Below, piece by piece: positions 43,490 to 53,633 of a stretch of DNA of 64,000 nt (positions are counted from its first letter, which is position 1; each line of letters starts with the position of its first letter). This DNA is from Planctomycetota bacterium. Lineage in GTDB: Bacteria > Planctomycetota > UBA8742 > UBA2392. Both the position numbers and the translations under genes were made by a program. The notes under the pieces are model-generated. The model was not told the DNA's origin. It did no database searches and worked only from the letters and a program-made list of their open reading frames with translations. The stretch covers positions 2,418,001 through 2,482,000 of the forward strand of contig JADKGX010000001.1 of the NCBI GenBank assembly GCA_016722065.1, given 5' to 3'.

Positions 43490-46400
43490 ATGGCCCGGTT
43501 GACCCTGGTTGAAATCGGCATTGCAGACGACCCCGCTGCGCGGCTGGCCACGCGCCTGCAACAAGCGGTGCGCGATGCGCCGCTATTTGCACCGGCGCCG
43601 GTTATTCACATTGCCACGCCCGACCGCCGCGCCCGTGAAATCAAGCAACAGGCAGGCGAAGATTACCTGGAAGGAACACCAGAGCGCGTGGCCCGCGAGC
43701 TGTTGAAGCGCTTTGCGCCGGCCGTGCGGCTGCGCAGCGATGTGGAACGCGACTTTGATTTTTTTGCCGGCCTGGGCCGCGCGCTGGCAGACCAGTACAG
43801 CCCGCGGCGCGCCAGCCGCGCGCTCGTGGACCAGTTGATTGATGCCGGCAAGCGCATTGCCCAGTCGCTGCCGCCAAGCCAGCGGCAAGGTGCCTGGCTC
43901 AATGCCCTGGGTGCGCGCGGGCAACTGCTGGCAGCCGTGATGCGCGATTACGCCCTGCGCCTGCAAGCCGATCAATGCCACGACCCCGAAGACGCACCAT
44001 GGCTGGTGGCAGAACTGTTGCCCCAGTGGGTGGCCGCCGGTTTTGCCCCGTCACTGGTTGTGGTGCAGGAACTCGACCGCGTTACCCCAGCGCGCCAGGC
44101 CATGCTGCAAGCGTTGCTGGCAAACTGCGCACAGGGCCTGGTGGTTGTGCGCCGCGACGAACCGGCGCTTTCCTTTGGCCAGGCCGCGTCTGTGACGTTG
44201 CGGCAACTGGTGCACGACCTTGGCGGCAGCCAGGCCGGCGTCACCGAAATGCCCGTCAGCCCGCTGGCACCGGTGCTGCAAGCCTGGTGCCGGGAACAAT
44301 CGGTCGCGCAGCCGCCGGAACTGGCCCTGCTGCGGCCCGCGGACCGCGTTGCCGAAGTGCGCGAAGTAGCCCGCCAGGTCAAACAAGCGGCCCATGCCGG
44401 TGTGGCTTTGTCCTGCATGGCGCTGGCGTTTCCTTCGCAGGGGCCCTACGCCGAACTGGTGGCCGAGGAATTCCAGGCAGCAGGCATTGCCTTTGATTCG
44501 CCCTTTGAAACCGTGCTGGCCGAAGTACCCCCCGTGGCAGCAGTGCTGGAACTGTTGCGCGTTACGCGTGAGGGGCTGGACAGGCTGGCCTGGATGGACG
44601 CCTTGCGCAGCCCGTACCTGCCCTTTGGCAGCCATGGTGTGCTGACAGAAATCGAAGCAGTCACGCGCAAGGCAGGCATCACCGGCGGCACCAACGCCGA
44701 ACAGGACTGGCTGAAGCCGCTGCGCAGGCTGGACCCGCCCCCCGGCGCTGCGGCCATGGACTGGCTTGTGCGCGTGTTGCAGGCGCTGCAGCCGTTTTCG
44801 CTGCGCACCAGCCCCGCCGTGGCGTTCTTTGACGCGATGCTGGATCTTGTGCGTCAAGCCGGCGCCCGCCGCGTGGCTGACAGCGACGCCAGCCAGGACC
44901 GCGCCGACGCACAAGCCGCTGTGCGCGTGACTGCGCTGCATGCCTTTGTGCGCCTGCTGGAACAAATGCGCGGTCAGTTCCAGGCGGCGGGCAACCCGCG
45001 CCTGACCACCGGCGAACTTGTGCTGGCGCTTGTTGAACAGGCACGTTCCAGAACCGTGCGCCGGCCAGAGGTTGCCGGTGAACGCGTGAAGGTGCTTGGC
45101 CTGCGCGAGCTGCGCGGGGCGAGTTTTGCCCGTCTGTGGCTGATTGGCTTGACCGATAATGACTTGCCGCTGGCGGAACCAGAATCGATGTTCTTGCCCG
45201 CAGCCCGGGAAATGGCGCTGGCGGCCGAGTTGGGCCCCGACCTGGCAGCGGAACTGTGCCGCCCCGTAGACGCCGCCACCCAGGCTGACTACCTGTATGT
45301 TGGCGCCCTTGCCGCGGCGCAGCACGTGACACTTTCGTTTCCGGCCCAGGAAGGCGACTCGCCCCTGGTGCCCGCCACGCCACACGCGCGGCTGCTGACC
45401 TGCCTTGGCCAGACCAGCCTGAAGGACCTGCCCGCTGGATCGAACCTTGCGGCTTCGCCAGCCGCGTTGGCCATCAATGTTGCCCGCGCACTGTGTGAAC
45501 CAGCGGCCAGCGCCCCCGCAGCCCGACACGTTGTGGAACTCGATGCGGCCCTGCGGGCCGGCTTGCACGGCCGGGGCATGGAACTTGCCCGGGGCGACAG
45601 CGCCAGCCCGCCGGGCACATTTGAAGGGCAGGTTGGCGCCATGGCGCAGGTGCAGGCCAGGTTCAACCTGCAAGGTGGCGAGGCGCGAGTGTTTTCGCCC
45701 AGCCAACTGGATTCCTATGCAGAGTGCCCGCAGCGCTTCTGGTCGCGGTACCTGCTGGGCCTGCGCGCGCCCGAGGAACCCACGCTGGACACCCCGGCTA
45801 ACGCCATTGGCACCCTGCTGCACGCGACGTTTGAAGGCTTCGTGCACCGGTTGCGCGCCCATGTGGGCCAGCCGGCAACACTGCCCCGGGTGCAGGATCG
45901 AACGCCCGTCAACTTGCTGGAAGCCGCAGGCAGTGACGCCACGGCGGCCGTGGCGCTGGGGCACCGGTTGGTGCAAGAGGCTTTTGACGCCGCCTGCGAA
46001 CAACAAGGCACACGGGGGCCTTTCTGGGTCGGGCTCAAGCGTGCCATTGCTGCGGGTTTGGGCGGGCCTGCCGATCCGCAACTGGGGCGCGGCATTCTGG
46101 CGCGGTTCATTGACCACGAGATTGCGCGAAACCAGCAGGGCATCGGCGTGCGGTTTGTCGAGTTCAGCTTTGGCAAGCGGGCCACCGGCCAGGACGCCCT
46201 GGACCAGGAGATCGCCCTGCCAGTGCCCGGCGGGCAGATTCGCTTGCAAGGCAGCGTGGACCGCGTTGACCAGGGCCCGGATGGCTTGTTCATTGTCGAC
46301 TACAAGACCGGGCAAGCCAAAACTGCCCTCGAAGTGCGCGACGGTTCGGCCTTTCAGTTGCCGGTGTATCTGGCGGCGATTTCGCATGTCACGGGCACAC

Positions 46401-46732
46401 AGCCTGCGGGCATGGCCTATCTGCGCACGCCCGTAGAGGAAGAACTGGATGAAGTAGACGTGACGCTGCACAGGGGCAAACCAGCCTATGACGTCAGCGA
46501 CCTGGTGCAGAACAAACTGCCGGCCCGCCTGGCGCGGTTGGTGCAGGCCATGGGAGCGGGCATATTCATTCACATACCCTACACGTCGCCGACCAAAGCC
46601 TGCCAGTGGTGTGACTACCAGGCCGGCTGTGCCGTGCGCCATGAAGTGGCTGCGCAACGTGCGCTGCGGCTGGCCGAACTTGACCAGCAGGAAGTGCCCG
46701 GCGCGTACCTGCCCCAGGCCGAGGAATCATGA
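43490..46732 (+). CDS. addB: AddB-like helicase-nuclease subunit (double-strand break repair)
   Basis: A 1080-residue protein of the AddB/RexB type. The C-terminal RecB-family nuclease domain shows GSVDRVD and IVDYKTG with the following QLPVY. Iron-sulfur cysteines flank it: YAECPQRFWSRYLLG on the N side and CQWCDYQAGC near the C-terminus, as in AddB. The N-terminal half is helicase-like but no Walker A is evident, as in proteobacterial AddB rather than B. subtilis AddB. With the coupled AddA (four-base overlap) it resects double-strand breaks. ATG 43490 is preferred over TTG 43484. Confidence 0.88.
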   Translation: MARLTLVEIGIADDPAARLATRLQQAVRDAPLFAPAPVIHIATPDRRAREIKQQAGEDYLEGTPERVARELLKRFAPAVRLRSDVERDFDFFAGLGRALADQYSPRRASRALVDQLIDAGKRIAQSLPPSQRQGAWLNALGARGQLLAAVMRDYALRLQADQCHDPEDAPWLVAELLPQWVAAGFAPSLVVVQELDRVTPARQAMLQALLANCAQGLVVVRRDEPALSFGQAASVTLRQLVHDLGGSQAGVTEMPVSPLAPVLQAWCREQSVAQPPELALLRPADRVAEVREVARQVKQAAHAGVALSCMALAFPSQGPYAELVAEEFQAAGIAFDSPFETVLAEVPPVAAVLELLRVTREGLDRLAWMDALRSPYLPFGSHGVLTEIEAVTRKAGITGGTNAEQDWLKPLRRLDPPPGAAAMDWLVRVLQALQPFSLRTSPAVAFFDAMLDLVRQAGARRVADSDASQDRADAQAAVRVTALHAFVRLLEQMRGQFQAAGNPRLTTGELVLALVEQARSRTVRRPEVAGERVKVLGLRELRGASFARLWLIGLTDNDLPLAEPESMFLPAAREMALAAELGPDLAAELCRPVDAATQADYLYVGALAAAQHVTLSFPAQEGDSPLVPATPHARLLTCLGQTSLKDLPAGSNLAASPAALAINVARALCEPAASAPAARHVVELDAALRAGLHGRGMELARGDSASPPGTFEGQVGAMAQVQARFNLQGGEARVFSPSQLDSYAECPQRFWSRYLLGLRAPEEPTLDTPANAIGTLLHATFEGFVHRLRAHVGQPATLPRVQDRTPVNLLEAAGSDATAAVALGHRLVQEAFDAACEQQGTRGPFWVGLKRAIAAGLGGPADPQLGRGILARFIDHEIARNQQGIGVRFVEFSFGKRATGQDALDQEIALPVPGGQIRLQGSVDRVDQGPDGLFIVDYKTGQAKTALEVRDGSAFQLPVYLAAISHVTGTQPAGMAYLRTPVEEELDEVDVTLHRGKPAYDVSDLVQNKLPARLARLVQAMGAGIFIHIPYTSPTKACQWCDYQAGCAVRHEVAAQRALRLAELDQQEVPGAYLPQAEES

Positions 46733-49700
46733 AGGCCCCCGCCGAGACCGATCGCCTGAACGATTTCCAGCGCGCCGCGCTGGACCTGGACCGCGACCTG
46801 CTGGTCAGCGCCGGCGCCGGCGCCGGCAAGACCCAGGTGCTGGGCCTGCGCATCCTGGCGGCCCTGGAAACCGGCCGCGCGCGGGTAAGCGAGATTCTGG
46901 CCTTCACGTTCACGGACAAAGCCGCAGCCGAAATGCGCCAGCGCGTGCAGCAACTGCTGCTGGCGAGGCTGGAGGAACTTCGGGGCCAGGGCGATTGCCC
47001 GGCATTGAGAAACCTGCACCGGGCCCGCGCCGAGTTTTCGCAAAATCGCATCAGCACCGTGCACAGCTTTTGCCACCGGCTGCTGTCAGAGTACGCCTGG
47101 GAAGCAGGGCTGGAGCCTCACCCGCCGATTCTGGACCCTCGCGCACAGCGGGCAGCCCGGGAATCCGCACTGCGCCGCGTGCTGCTGCAAACACCGGCTG
47201 ACGACCCGCTGAACGCCAGCCTGGAAGGGATCAGCGCCTCCGCCCGTCTGTATGCGCTGACACAGTTTCTGCATATGGCCGTACAGAATCGGCATACCAT
47301 CGGCCCCGCGTTGCAGGCTGCCGCCAGGGTCTGGCAGAACCCGCAGCCGGAGTTGCAACGCCGCCGCGCGGCCTGGCTGCAATGGCAGCAACAGCAGCTT
47401 GCGCCGGTGCTGGAACTTGCAGGCACGCTGAGTCTTGCCGGTGCCCGGCGGATCGACCCCAGTGACAAGCTGGCCGCGATCATGCTGGCGCTGGCGCGGG
47501 CGTTGAAGGCCCCGACCTTGCGGGGGCTTTCCGACCTGCTTTTGACCCGCTCCGGTGAGGCCCGCAAGTTCACTCGTGACGGCGCAAAGAAAAACTGGCC
47601 CGGGCCGGAACTCGAACAAGCGCGGCAGGATTTGGCCGCCCTTGCCCAGACACTGCAGCCGCCCATGGAACTGCTGGGACGCTATGACTTTGACGAAGTG
47701 AATGAACTTCGCTGCGGGCAAACCTGCACAGACCTGCACGCGCTGTTGAGCCGGCTGATTGCGGCCTACACCGAGGAATGCGCCGGCGGGCTGGATTTTC
47801 TGGAGCTCGAGCTTCGGGCGATTGCGCTGTTGCAAGATCACGCAGACCTTGCGGCAGAAGTGGCACAGCGCACACGCCTGATGTTTGTTGACGAGTATCA
47901 GGACACCAACCCGACGCAGGGGCAGTTGTTTTCGCTGTTGATGCAAGCCGACCAGACCCCGGGCCGGTTCTTTGCCGTGGGTGACAGCAAGCAGTCGATC
48001 TACGGCTTTCGCGGCAGCGATGTCAGCATTTTCCACTACGCGCGCGAGGTGATTGCGCAGCGCAATGCAGGGTTGAAGGCATCGCCGCAGCGATTGCCCT
48101 GGGGGCTGCAAACGCCCGATGCACCCGATCACCGCCGGGGCCTGATCAACATGGCCGTGAACTATCGCTCCGTTGCGCCCCTGGTGCAGGCCGGCAACGT
48201 GATTTTCCGGCGGCTGTTGCAACGCACGCCGATGCGCCCCTTTGACGCGCGCCCCCAGGACATGGTCGTGGGCCGTACGGACCTGAAGGCCGCGCCGGAT
48301 GCCCTGGAAATGCACCTGATTCGTTCCCATGACCGGGGCGACACCGAGAACCCTGCGGCCATGCGCGCCCCAGAGGCGCAGTTTGTGGCCACGCGCGTAC
48401 AGCAGATGCTGGCGGCTGGGGCGGGCATGGGCGATATCGCGATTCTGGTGCGCCGTGGCACGCGCAACGAGGATTACCGCAGCGCGTTTTCTGCGGCGGG
48501 AATCCCGCTGGTGGTGGTGGCAGACCGGGGCTTGTTGCAAACGCAGGAAGCGCAGGATTGCATCAACCTGTTGCGTCTGTGCGCAAACCCCGGCGACGAC
48601 ATTGCGGCTTTGGGGGTGCTGCGATCGGCCTTTGGCGGGCTGAATGACCGCGAACTTACCGCCCTGGCGCTGGCAACGCCCAAGGGCACGCTGATCGACC
48701 GCCTGCGCGCCTGGCCCGATCTGGACGCATGCGCCGCTGCCACCGGTTTTCTGGCCATGCTGGACAGCCTGCTGCGCCTGGCCGGCCGCGAACTGCCCAC
48801 GATGCTGCTTTCCAGGGCGATTGACGAGCGCGGTCTGGCGCTGGCCATCGGTGTGGCCAGCGACGCAGAACAGCGCCTGGCCAACCTGGGCCGCATGCTG
48901 GATGTTGTGCGGGAAATGCAGCACCAGTACCCCACGCTGGCATCGCTGGCCCGAGAGTTGGCGGTGCGGGCCGACGAAGGCGACGAAGAAGCCCAGGGCG
49001 TGCCCCAGGATGCGGGCAGCGGCGTGCGCTTGATGACCGTGCACGCCAGCAAGGGTCTGGAGTTTCCGATTGTGATTCTGCCCGATCTTGGTGCCCGGCC
49101 CAACGGCGGAGATGTCGGCCTGGTGCGCAGCATTGCAATCAACGGCGCGCCCCAGGGCCTGTGGCTGAAGGGCACTTCCGACACCTCGCGCGGGACGTTT
49201 CTGCCGGATTTTGCGGCCTGGCAGGAATCCCTGGCGGTGCAGGAACGTGCCGATGCCGAAACCCGGCGCGTGTTGTATGTGGCCTGGACCCGCGCCCAGA
49301 AACAGCTGGTGCTGGTGGGCACCGTGGGTCAGGAGATTCGCGGTGAAAGCTGGGCCGCGCGCATGCTGAACGCCATGGGCGTAACCGAATTCGGCCAGGC
49401 TGCCACGCAGGCACCGCCGGAACTGTCTCTGCATTGGCACCAGGGTGCAGAACGCACGTTGCCGAAAAGCCGCAAACAGCAGATTGCGGCGCTGGAATCC
49501 GCCCTGCGCAAGGGCCGGCTGGAACTTGCCCGCCCGATTGACACTTCACTGGTGGCACCGCTGCCCCGGCCCGCCGCAGCAGCTTTTGTGGCCGAGCCCG
49601 AGGCCGCGGAGTTCGGCACGCTGGTGCACGCCGGCATTGAACGCTGCCTGCGCCTGGGCGCAACTGAAGCCGGCATTGCCGACGCCCGCCTGCGCGCCAG

Positions 49701-50031
49701 CGTGGGCAGCGCGCTGGAGGCACTGGCCACGCTGGCACCGGCGCGCCACAGCCTGCCCGAATTCACGCTGGTGACCCCGCAGGGAAGCCGCCGTGTGGAC
49801 CTGTTGCGCGCGTTGGACAACCACGCCTACGAGATCGTTGACTTCAAGACCGACGGTGAAGCGTACGACGTGCAGCAGCGCCATGGGCCCCAGTTGCGCG
49901 GCTATGGCCAGGCGCTGCGGGACTACCTGCAGGCGCGCCGGCAGCCTGTCAACTCGATTCGGTTGCTTGTGTGTCTGGCTTCACAGACTGGCTTGCCCCC
50001 GGCGCAGCGGCTGGTTGAAATCGAGCCATGA
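46729..50031 (+). CDS. addA: AddA-like UvrD-family helicase-nuclease
   Basis: A 1100-residue superfamily 1A helicase with a C-terminal nuclease. Motif I is SAGAGAGKT, motif II is VDEYQDTNP, motif III is VGDSKQSIYGFRGSD, motif V is TVHASKGLEFP, motif VI is YVAWTRA. The nuclease block IVDFKTDGEAY and QLRGYGQAL lies near the end. Length and domain order match AddA. It is the motor and one of the two nucleases of the AddAB complex that processes broken DNA ends before RecA loading. Confidence 0.95.
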   Translation: MKAPAETDRLNDFQRAALDLDRDLLVSAGAGAGKTQVLGLRILAALETGRARVSEILAFTFTDKAAAEMRQRVQQLLLARLEELRGQGDCPALRNLHRARAEFSQNRISTVHSFCHRLLSEYAWEAGLEPHPPILDPRAQRAARESALRRVLLQTPADDPLNASLEGISASARLYALTQFLHMAVQNRHTIGPALQAAARVWQNPQPELQRRRAAWLQWQQQQLAPVLELAGTLSLAGARRIDPSDKLAAIMLALARALKAPTLRGLSDLLLTRSGEARKFTRDGAKKNWPGPELEQARQDLAALAQTLQPPMELLGRYDFDEVNELRCGQTCTDLHALLSRLIAAYTEECAGGLDFLELELRAIALLQDHADLAAEVAQRTRLMFVDEYQDTNPTQGQLFSLLMQADQTPGRFFAVGDSKQSIYGFRGSDVSIFHYAREVIAQRNAGLKASPQRLPWGLQTPDAPDHRRGLINMAVNYRSVAPLVQAGNVIFRRLLQRTPMRPFDARPQDMVVGRTDLKAAPDALEMHLIRSHDRGDTENPAAMRAPEAQFVATRVQQMLAAGAGMGDIAILVRRGTRNEDYRSAFSAAGIPLVVVADRGLLQTQEAQDCINLLRLCANPGDDIAALGVLRSAFGGLNDRELTALALATPKGTLIDRLRAWPDLDACAAATGFLAMLDSLLRLAGRELPTMLLSRAIDERGLALAIGVASDAEQRLANLGRMLDVVREMQHQYPTLASLARELAVRADEGDEEAQGVPQDAGSGVRLMTVHASKGLEFPIVILPDLGARPNGGDVGLVRSIAINGAPQGLWLKGTSDTSRGTFLPDFAAWQESLAVQERADAETRRVLYVAWTRAQKQLVLVGTVGQEIRGESWAARMLNAMGVTEFGQAATQAPPELSLHWHQGAERTLPKSRKQQIAALESALRKGRLELARPIDTSLVAPLPRPAAAAFVAEPEAAEFGTLVHAGIERCLRLGATEAGIADARLRASVGSALEALATLAPARHSLPEFTLVTPQGSRRVDLLRALDNHAYEIVDFKTDGEAYDVQQRHGPQLRGYGQALRDYLQARRQPVNSIRLLVCLASQTGLPPAQRLVEIEP

Positions 50032-50050
50032 CCAGCCCCGCCGTGCCAGA

Positions 50051-51460
50051 ATGATGCGGCCGGATTCGCGCCTTGCGCGCCATGTGCTGTTGTTCGGGCT
50101 GCCGCTGGTGCTGGGGCTTGCCTGCCATTCGCTGTTCAACCTGGTCGACACGCTTTTGGTGGGGCAGTTGCCCGGCGGCGAAGGTACGGCCTCGATTGCC
50201 GTGACGGGCCTGTGCGACCCGATTACGACCTTTCAGACGATTCTGTTCAACGGGCCGATTGCCGGCGCAGGCGTGCTGATGGCGCGGGCCGTTGGCGCCC
50301 GCGACGAAGTTGAGCTGCGCCGCGTGGCCATGCGCGCCACTGGCTTTGTGGTGGCGTTGTCGCTGGCCATCAGCCTGCCCGGCTATCTGTTCGCCCGGGA
50401 AATTGCCCTGGCCATGGGTGCCCAGGCCGGCTGGCAGTTGCAGCAATGCACGAGCTACCTGGAAATCCTTCTGGGCGGCGGCGTCACCGCGGGCATGTTT
50501 CTGTACCTGACCACGATTGAGAGATCACTGGGTCGCACGGCGATCTTCATGGCGTTCTTCATGCTTTCAAATGTTCTGAATCTGGGCATTGGCGTGTTTC
50601 TGATCTATGGCACCGGGCCGCACCCGGATTTCGTGCCCGGCTTTGTTGGCGACATCGCCCGTGCCTTGAACGTGCCGCGCCTGGGGGTGATCGGCAGTGC
50701 CTGGTCCACGTTCTGGGCGCGTGCCATTGCCGGCGCGTTGCTGCTGGCCATTTCCGTGGCGCGCGGCCCACTGCGCGGGGCCTGGCACTGGCTGGTACCG
50801 CAGGGCAAGGCCGTGCTGGAACTGACCAGAATCGGCCTGTGGAACAACGGCCAGATTGCCGCGCGCGGCATCGCCGGGGGCATTCTGATTCGCACCCTGC
50901 AGGAAGCCGGGGGCGGCAACCCGGCGATTCTGGGCGGCATTTTTGTCGGCTTGAAGATTGAACTGGTGCTGATTCTGCTGGCCTTTGGCTGGGGTGCTGC
51001 GGCGCAAACCCTGGTGGCAACCAGCCTGGGGGCCGGGCGCACGGACCGCGCAAGGCACGAAGAACGCCTGGCGATCCTGTTTGCCACGGCCATTGGCACG
51101 CTGCTGGTTGTGCCGCTTTGCCTGTTTGCCGAACAAGTCAGCAGCCTGTTCAATGACGACCCGGCGTTGATTGAGTGGTCGTCGAACTACCTGCGCCTGA
51201 TGGCCCCGGCGTTGATCGTGACACCGATCAGCATTGTGATCAGCCAGGCCATGGTGGCGCGCAATCACCTGCGAACGCCGGTTGTGGTTGACAGCCTGGT
51301 GCTGCTGCTGGGCATGGCGCCAGCGCTGATTCTGGTGGTGATGGCAGGGGGCGGATCCACGGCGCTGATTGTGATCAACATTGTGGCGAACCTGGTGCTG
51401 GCCGCGGTTTATGTCGGGTTGCGCATTCGCCTTCTGCGCCGGGCAACCGCAGCCACGTAG
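50051..51460 (+). CDS. MATE-family efflux transporter
   Basis: A 469-residue integral membrane protein with about twelve helices and the MATE/DinF two-lobe pattern. The N-terminal block (LFGLPLVLGLACHSLFNLVD, then TLLVGQLPGGEGTASIAVTG) contains the family LVDxxxxGxLP sequence. It exports drugs or metabolites using a sodium or proton gradient. ATG at 50051 or 50054 is the start. It follows addA by 19 bases and may be co-transcribed with it. Confidence 0.92.
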   Translation: MMRPDSRLARHVLLFGLPLVLGLACHSLFNLVDTLLVGQLPGGEGTASIAVTGLCDPITTFQTILFNGPIAGAGVLMARAVGARDEVELRRVAMRATGFVVALSLAISLPGYLFAREIALAMGAQAGWQLQQCTSYLEILLGGGVTAGMFLYLTTIERSLGRTAIFMAFFMLSNVLNLGIGVFLIYGTGPHPDFVPGFVGDIARALNVPRLGVIGSAWSTFWARAIAGALLLAISVARGPLRGAWHWLVPQGKAVLELTRIGLWNNGQIAARGIAGGILIRTLQEAGGGNPAILGGIFVGLKIELVLILLAFGWGAAAQTLVATSLGAGRTDRARHEERLAILFATAIGTLLVVPLCLFAEQVSSLFNDDPALIEWSSNYLRLMAPALIVTPISIVISQAMVARNHLRTPVVVDSLVLLLGMAPALILVVMAGGGSTALIVINIVANLVLAAVYVGLRIRLLRRATAAT

Positions 51461-51512
51461 GGGCTGGGGCCCGTGATGGCCGCATCACCGGGCAGCAAAC
51501 ATCCCGCCCCGA

Positions 51513-53006
51513 CTAGAAAATCCACTGCAATTGCAGGCGGATTTCCTGGAACGTCAGGTAATCGGAGCTGCGTTCAATGCCGTCCAGCGCGGCCTTGCCG
51601 TGGCCGGCGCCGTGGGGCAACTGCTGAACGACGTATCGATAGTCCAGGCTCAGTTTCAGGTTGTCGCCGTGGATGAACCATGTTGCGCCCCCGCCGTATT
51701 CCCAGCCGTCGGCGCCAAAGGCGTCGCTGTCGACACGGGTGCCTGTTCCCAGCTGGCGCGAACGGAACTCGTCAAAGTTGACCCAGGCAAAGCGTGCCGC
51801 GATGTTCAATTGGTCGCGCAGCACGAAGTAGTTCACATCCACGCTGGCGCCGACATCTGTTGTGCCTTGCACGGCATAACGTTCTTCGTCGAGGTTCAGG
51901 TTGCGCAAGGAACCGTGGGCGGTGAACTTCACCGTGCGCAGGTGCAGCGCCCAGTTGACCGCAAGGCCAAGCCAGCGGAAGTGACCGTCCATGGTGGCAT
52001 GAAAGATGTCGGCCTCCACGGGCGGGCGCCCGCTGCCGGATGACGGGGTGCCGGGGTTGGTGTCGGCGTGATAGACGTTGCCCAGAAAGGTGCCCACGCC
52101 GGAAACGCGTGCCGTGAAGTAGCTGGCCGCCATGCCGATCATGACCTTCCAGACGGCGCTGTCTTCGTTGTTTTCCATGTCGGCCACGTGGCGGCGCACT
52201 TCGCCCATAGGGTGAAACTCGATACGGGCCGCAATCATCATTTCCTGGTCCACCAACTGGCCAAAGGTCTCCGGGTTCACCTTCCAGTCGCTGTTGCGAA
52301 AACCGCCGTTGTAGTGGTTGGTGCCTGCCATATCGGTCACGCTGACACCCTGGCTGGCGCCACCGGATGTGATCAACGCTCCGCGACCCTGGTTGCCGTT
52401 GGGGCTTGCCAGAGCGCCGTTGAACAAACCCACGTTCCAGCGCAGCAGTGCCGGGTCGTCATCGTTGCCGTACAGTGTGGCGCGGCCCGAAACCTCAATG
52501 CCTTTGCCCCAGCCCTGGTTGAAGGCCTCGTCGGCGATATCGCGGTCTGCCATGACCATTTTTTCGTGGTCGACTTGATAGGCCCAGGTGGCGGGCACGC
52601 GCATCTGGCCTACGGTCAGGTTGAACAGTGGCGTTGGCGCCCAGCGAAAGAAGGCGTCTTCGAGACGGATTGCAGGCTGGTTTGGCCAGTTGAAGACCAG
52701 CCACAGGCTGTATTGAAACTCGGGCGCAAAGATGTGGCCATGGATGAAGCTGCGCACAGCGGGCAGGCTGAAGTTGATGAAATCCGCGCCATTCTGCCCT
52801 TGGCCGCTTTGGCTGCCCTGGGCGCGGGTGTCGTGCCATGTCAGGCGAAACTGCGTGGCCGTGAACAGTTGCAGCTCAAAGGCGTCGTCGTCGGTGCGAA
52901 AGTGCAGTCCGCCGTCGCCCAGTGTGGCGAGGTCGTTGTCCTGCGCAGACAGGTTTGCGCCAAAGGCGCAGGTAAGGAACAGCAACAGCCCAAACATGGG
53001 TTTCAT
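51513..53006 (-). CDS. Phosphate-selective porin (OprO/OprP-like) outer-membrane protein
   Basis: A 497-residue beta-barrel porin. Signal peptide MKPMFGLLLFLTCAFGANLSAQ. The mature part consists of alternating beta-strand pairs (ELQLFTATQFRLTWHD, FQYSLWLVFNWPNQPA, GKGIEVSGRATLYG), and the chain ends in Phe (QLQWIF), the outer-membrane insertion signal. The family includes anion and oligosaccharide channels; selectivity is not readable. It lies downstream of frr, separated by a hairpin that contains its ribosome site. Confidence 0.88.
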   Translation of the reverse strand: MKPMFGLLLFLTCAFGANLSAQDNDLATLGDGGLHFRTDDDAFELQLFTATQFRLTWHDTRAQGSQSGQGQNGADFINFSLPAVRSFIHGHIFAPEFQYSLWLVFNWPNQPAIRLEDAFFRWAPTPLFNLTVGQMRVPATWAYQVDHEKMVMADRDIADEAFNQGWGKGIEVSGRATLYGNDDDPALLRWNVGLFNGALASPNGNQGRGALITSGGASQGVSVTDMAGTNHYNGGFRNSDWKVNPETFGQLVDQEMMIAARIEFHPMGEVRRHVADMENNEDSAVWKVMIGMAASYFTARVSGVGTFLGNVYHADTNPGTPSSGSGRPPVEADIFHATMDGHFRWLGLAVNWALHLRTVKFTAHGSLRNLNLDEERYAVQGTTDVGASVDVNYFVLRDQLNIAARFAWVNFDEFRSRQLGTGTRVDSDAFGADGWEYGGGATWFIHGDNLKLSLDYRYVVQQLPHGAGHGKAALDGIERSSDYLTFQEIRLQLQWIF

Positions 53007-53010
53007 GAAC

Positions 53011-53033
53011 GCGCCCTCCAGTGCGGAGGGCGC
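53011..53033 (-). promoter_or_regulatory. 5'-UTR hairpin that sequesters the porin ribosome-binding site
   Basis: On the minus strand the sequence before the porin ATG is GCGCCCTCC-GCACT-GGAGGGCGC, then GTTC ATG. The 9-bp stem is perfect, and its 3' arm is the GGAGG Shine-Dalgarno, 8 bases from the ATG. The RNA would hide the ribosome site in a stable stem, as in an RNA thermometer or protein/sRNA-controlled leader. Confidence 0.8.
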
Positions 53034-53066
53034 AGTCTAGGTCGTGCCGGTGATGATGTCAGCTAA

Positions 53067-53633
53067 CTAGACCTTCATCACGTCGTCGGATTTTTTCTGC
53101 AAGGTCTCATCCAGTTGCTTGTTGTGGCTGTCGGTCAGCTTCTGGATTTCATCCTTGAGGCTGCGGTGGGTGTCTTCGGTCAGAATGCTGTCCTTGAGCG
53201 AAGCATCGGCGTGCTTGATGGCTTCGTGGCGCGAGTTGCGGATCGCCACCTTGGCTTTTTCGGCAAGGTCCTTGAGCTGCTTGACGATCTTCTGGCGGTT
53301 TTCAGTCGTCATCGGCGGGATCCGGCAAATGATGATCTTGCCGTCGTCGCTGGGGTTCAGGCCGATGTTGGCCTCCATGATCGCCTTGCTGATTGCCTTG
53401 ACCTGGCTTTGGTCAAAGGGCTTGATCGTCAACGTGGCGTTGTCGGGCGTGTTGATCTGTGCCGCGGCCTTGATGGGCGAGGGCGTGCCGTAGTAATCAA
53501 ACTTGAGGTTTTCGACCATCGCCGGGCTGGCCTTGCCGGCACTGATGCCGACGAACTCCTGCTTGAGGTGCGCCACGACTTTGTCCAGCGCTTCTTCGCA
53601 TTCCATCGAGATCGTGTCGTAGTCCTTGGACAT
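53067..53633 (-). CDS. frr: Ribosome recycling factor
   Basis: A 188-residue RRF, which with EF-G splits post-termination ribosomes. The fold blocks YYGTPSPIKAAAQI, GLNPSDDGKIIICRIPPMT and KVAIRNSRHEA are clear. The usual RTGRASP near residue 30 reads SAGKASP here, so a positively charged position is conserved as Lys rather than Arg. It follows pyrH on the same strand (126 bases), a widespread gene order. Confidence 0.95.
   Translation of the reverse strand: MSKDYDTISMECEEALDKVVAHLKQEFVGISAGKASPAMVENLKFDYYGTPSPIKAAAQINTPDNATLTIKPFDQSQVKAISKAIMEANIGLNPSDDGKIIICRIPPMTTENRQKIVKQLKDLAEKAKVAIRNSRHEAIKHADASLKDSILTEDTHRSLKDEIQKLTDSHNKQLDETLQKKSDDVMKV

Noticed and set aside
44051..49440. Very long minus-strand frames (868 and 784 codons) opposite addB and addA
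   Set aside because: Opposite strand to two well-supported enzymes; no motifs or start signals.
43490..50031. AddAB plus neighbours as an antiphage defence island
   Set aside because: AddAB is a normal repair complex and no other defence gene lies nearby.
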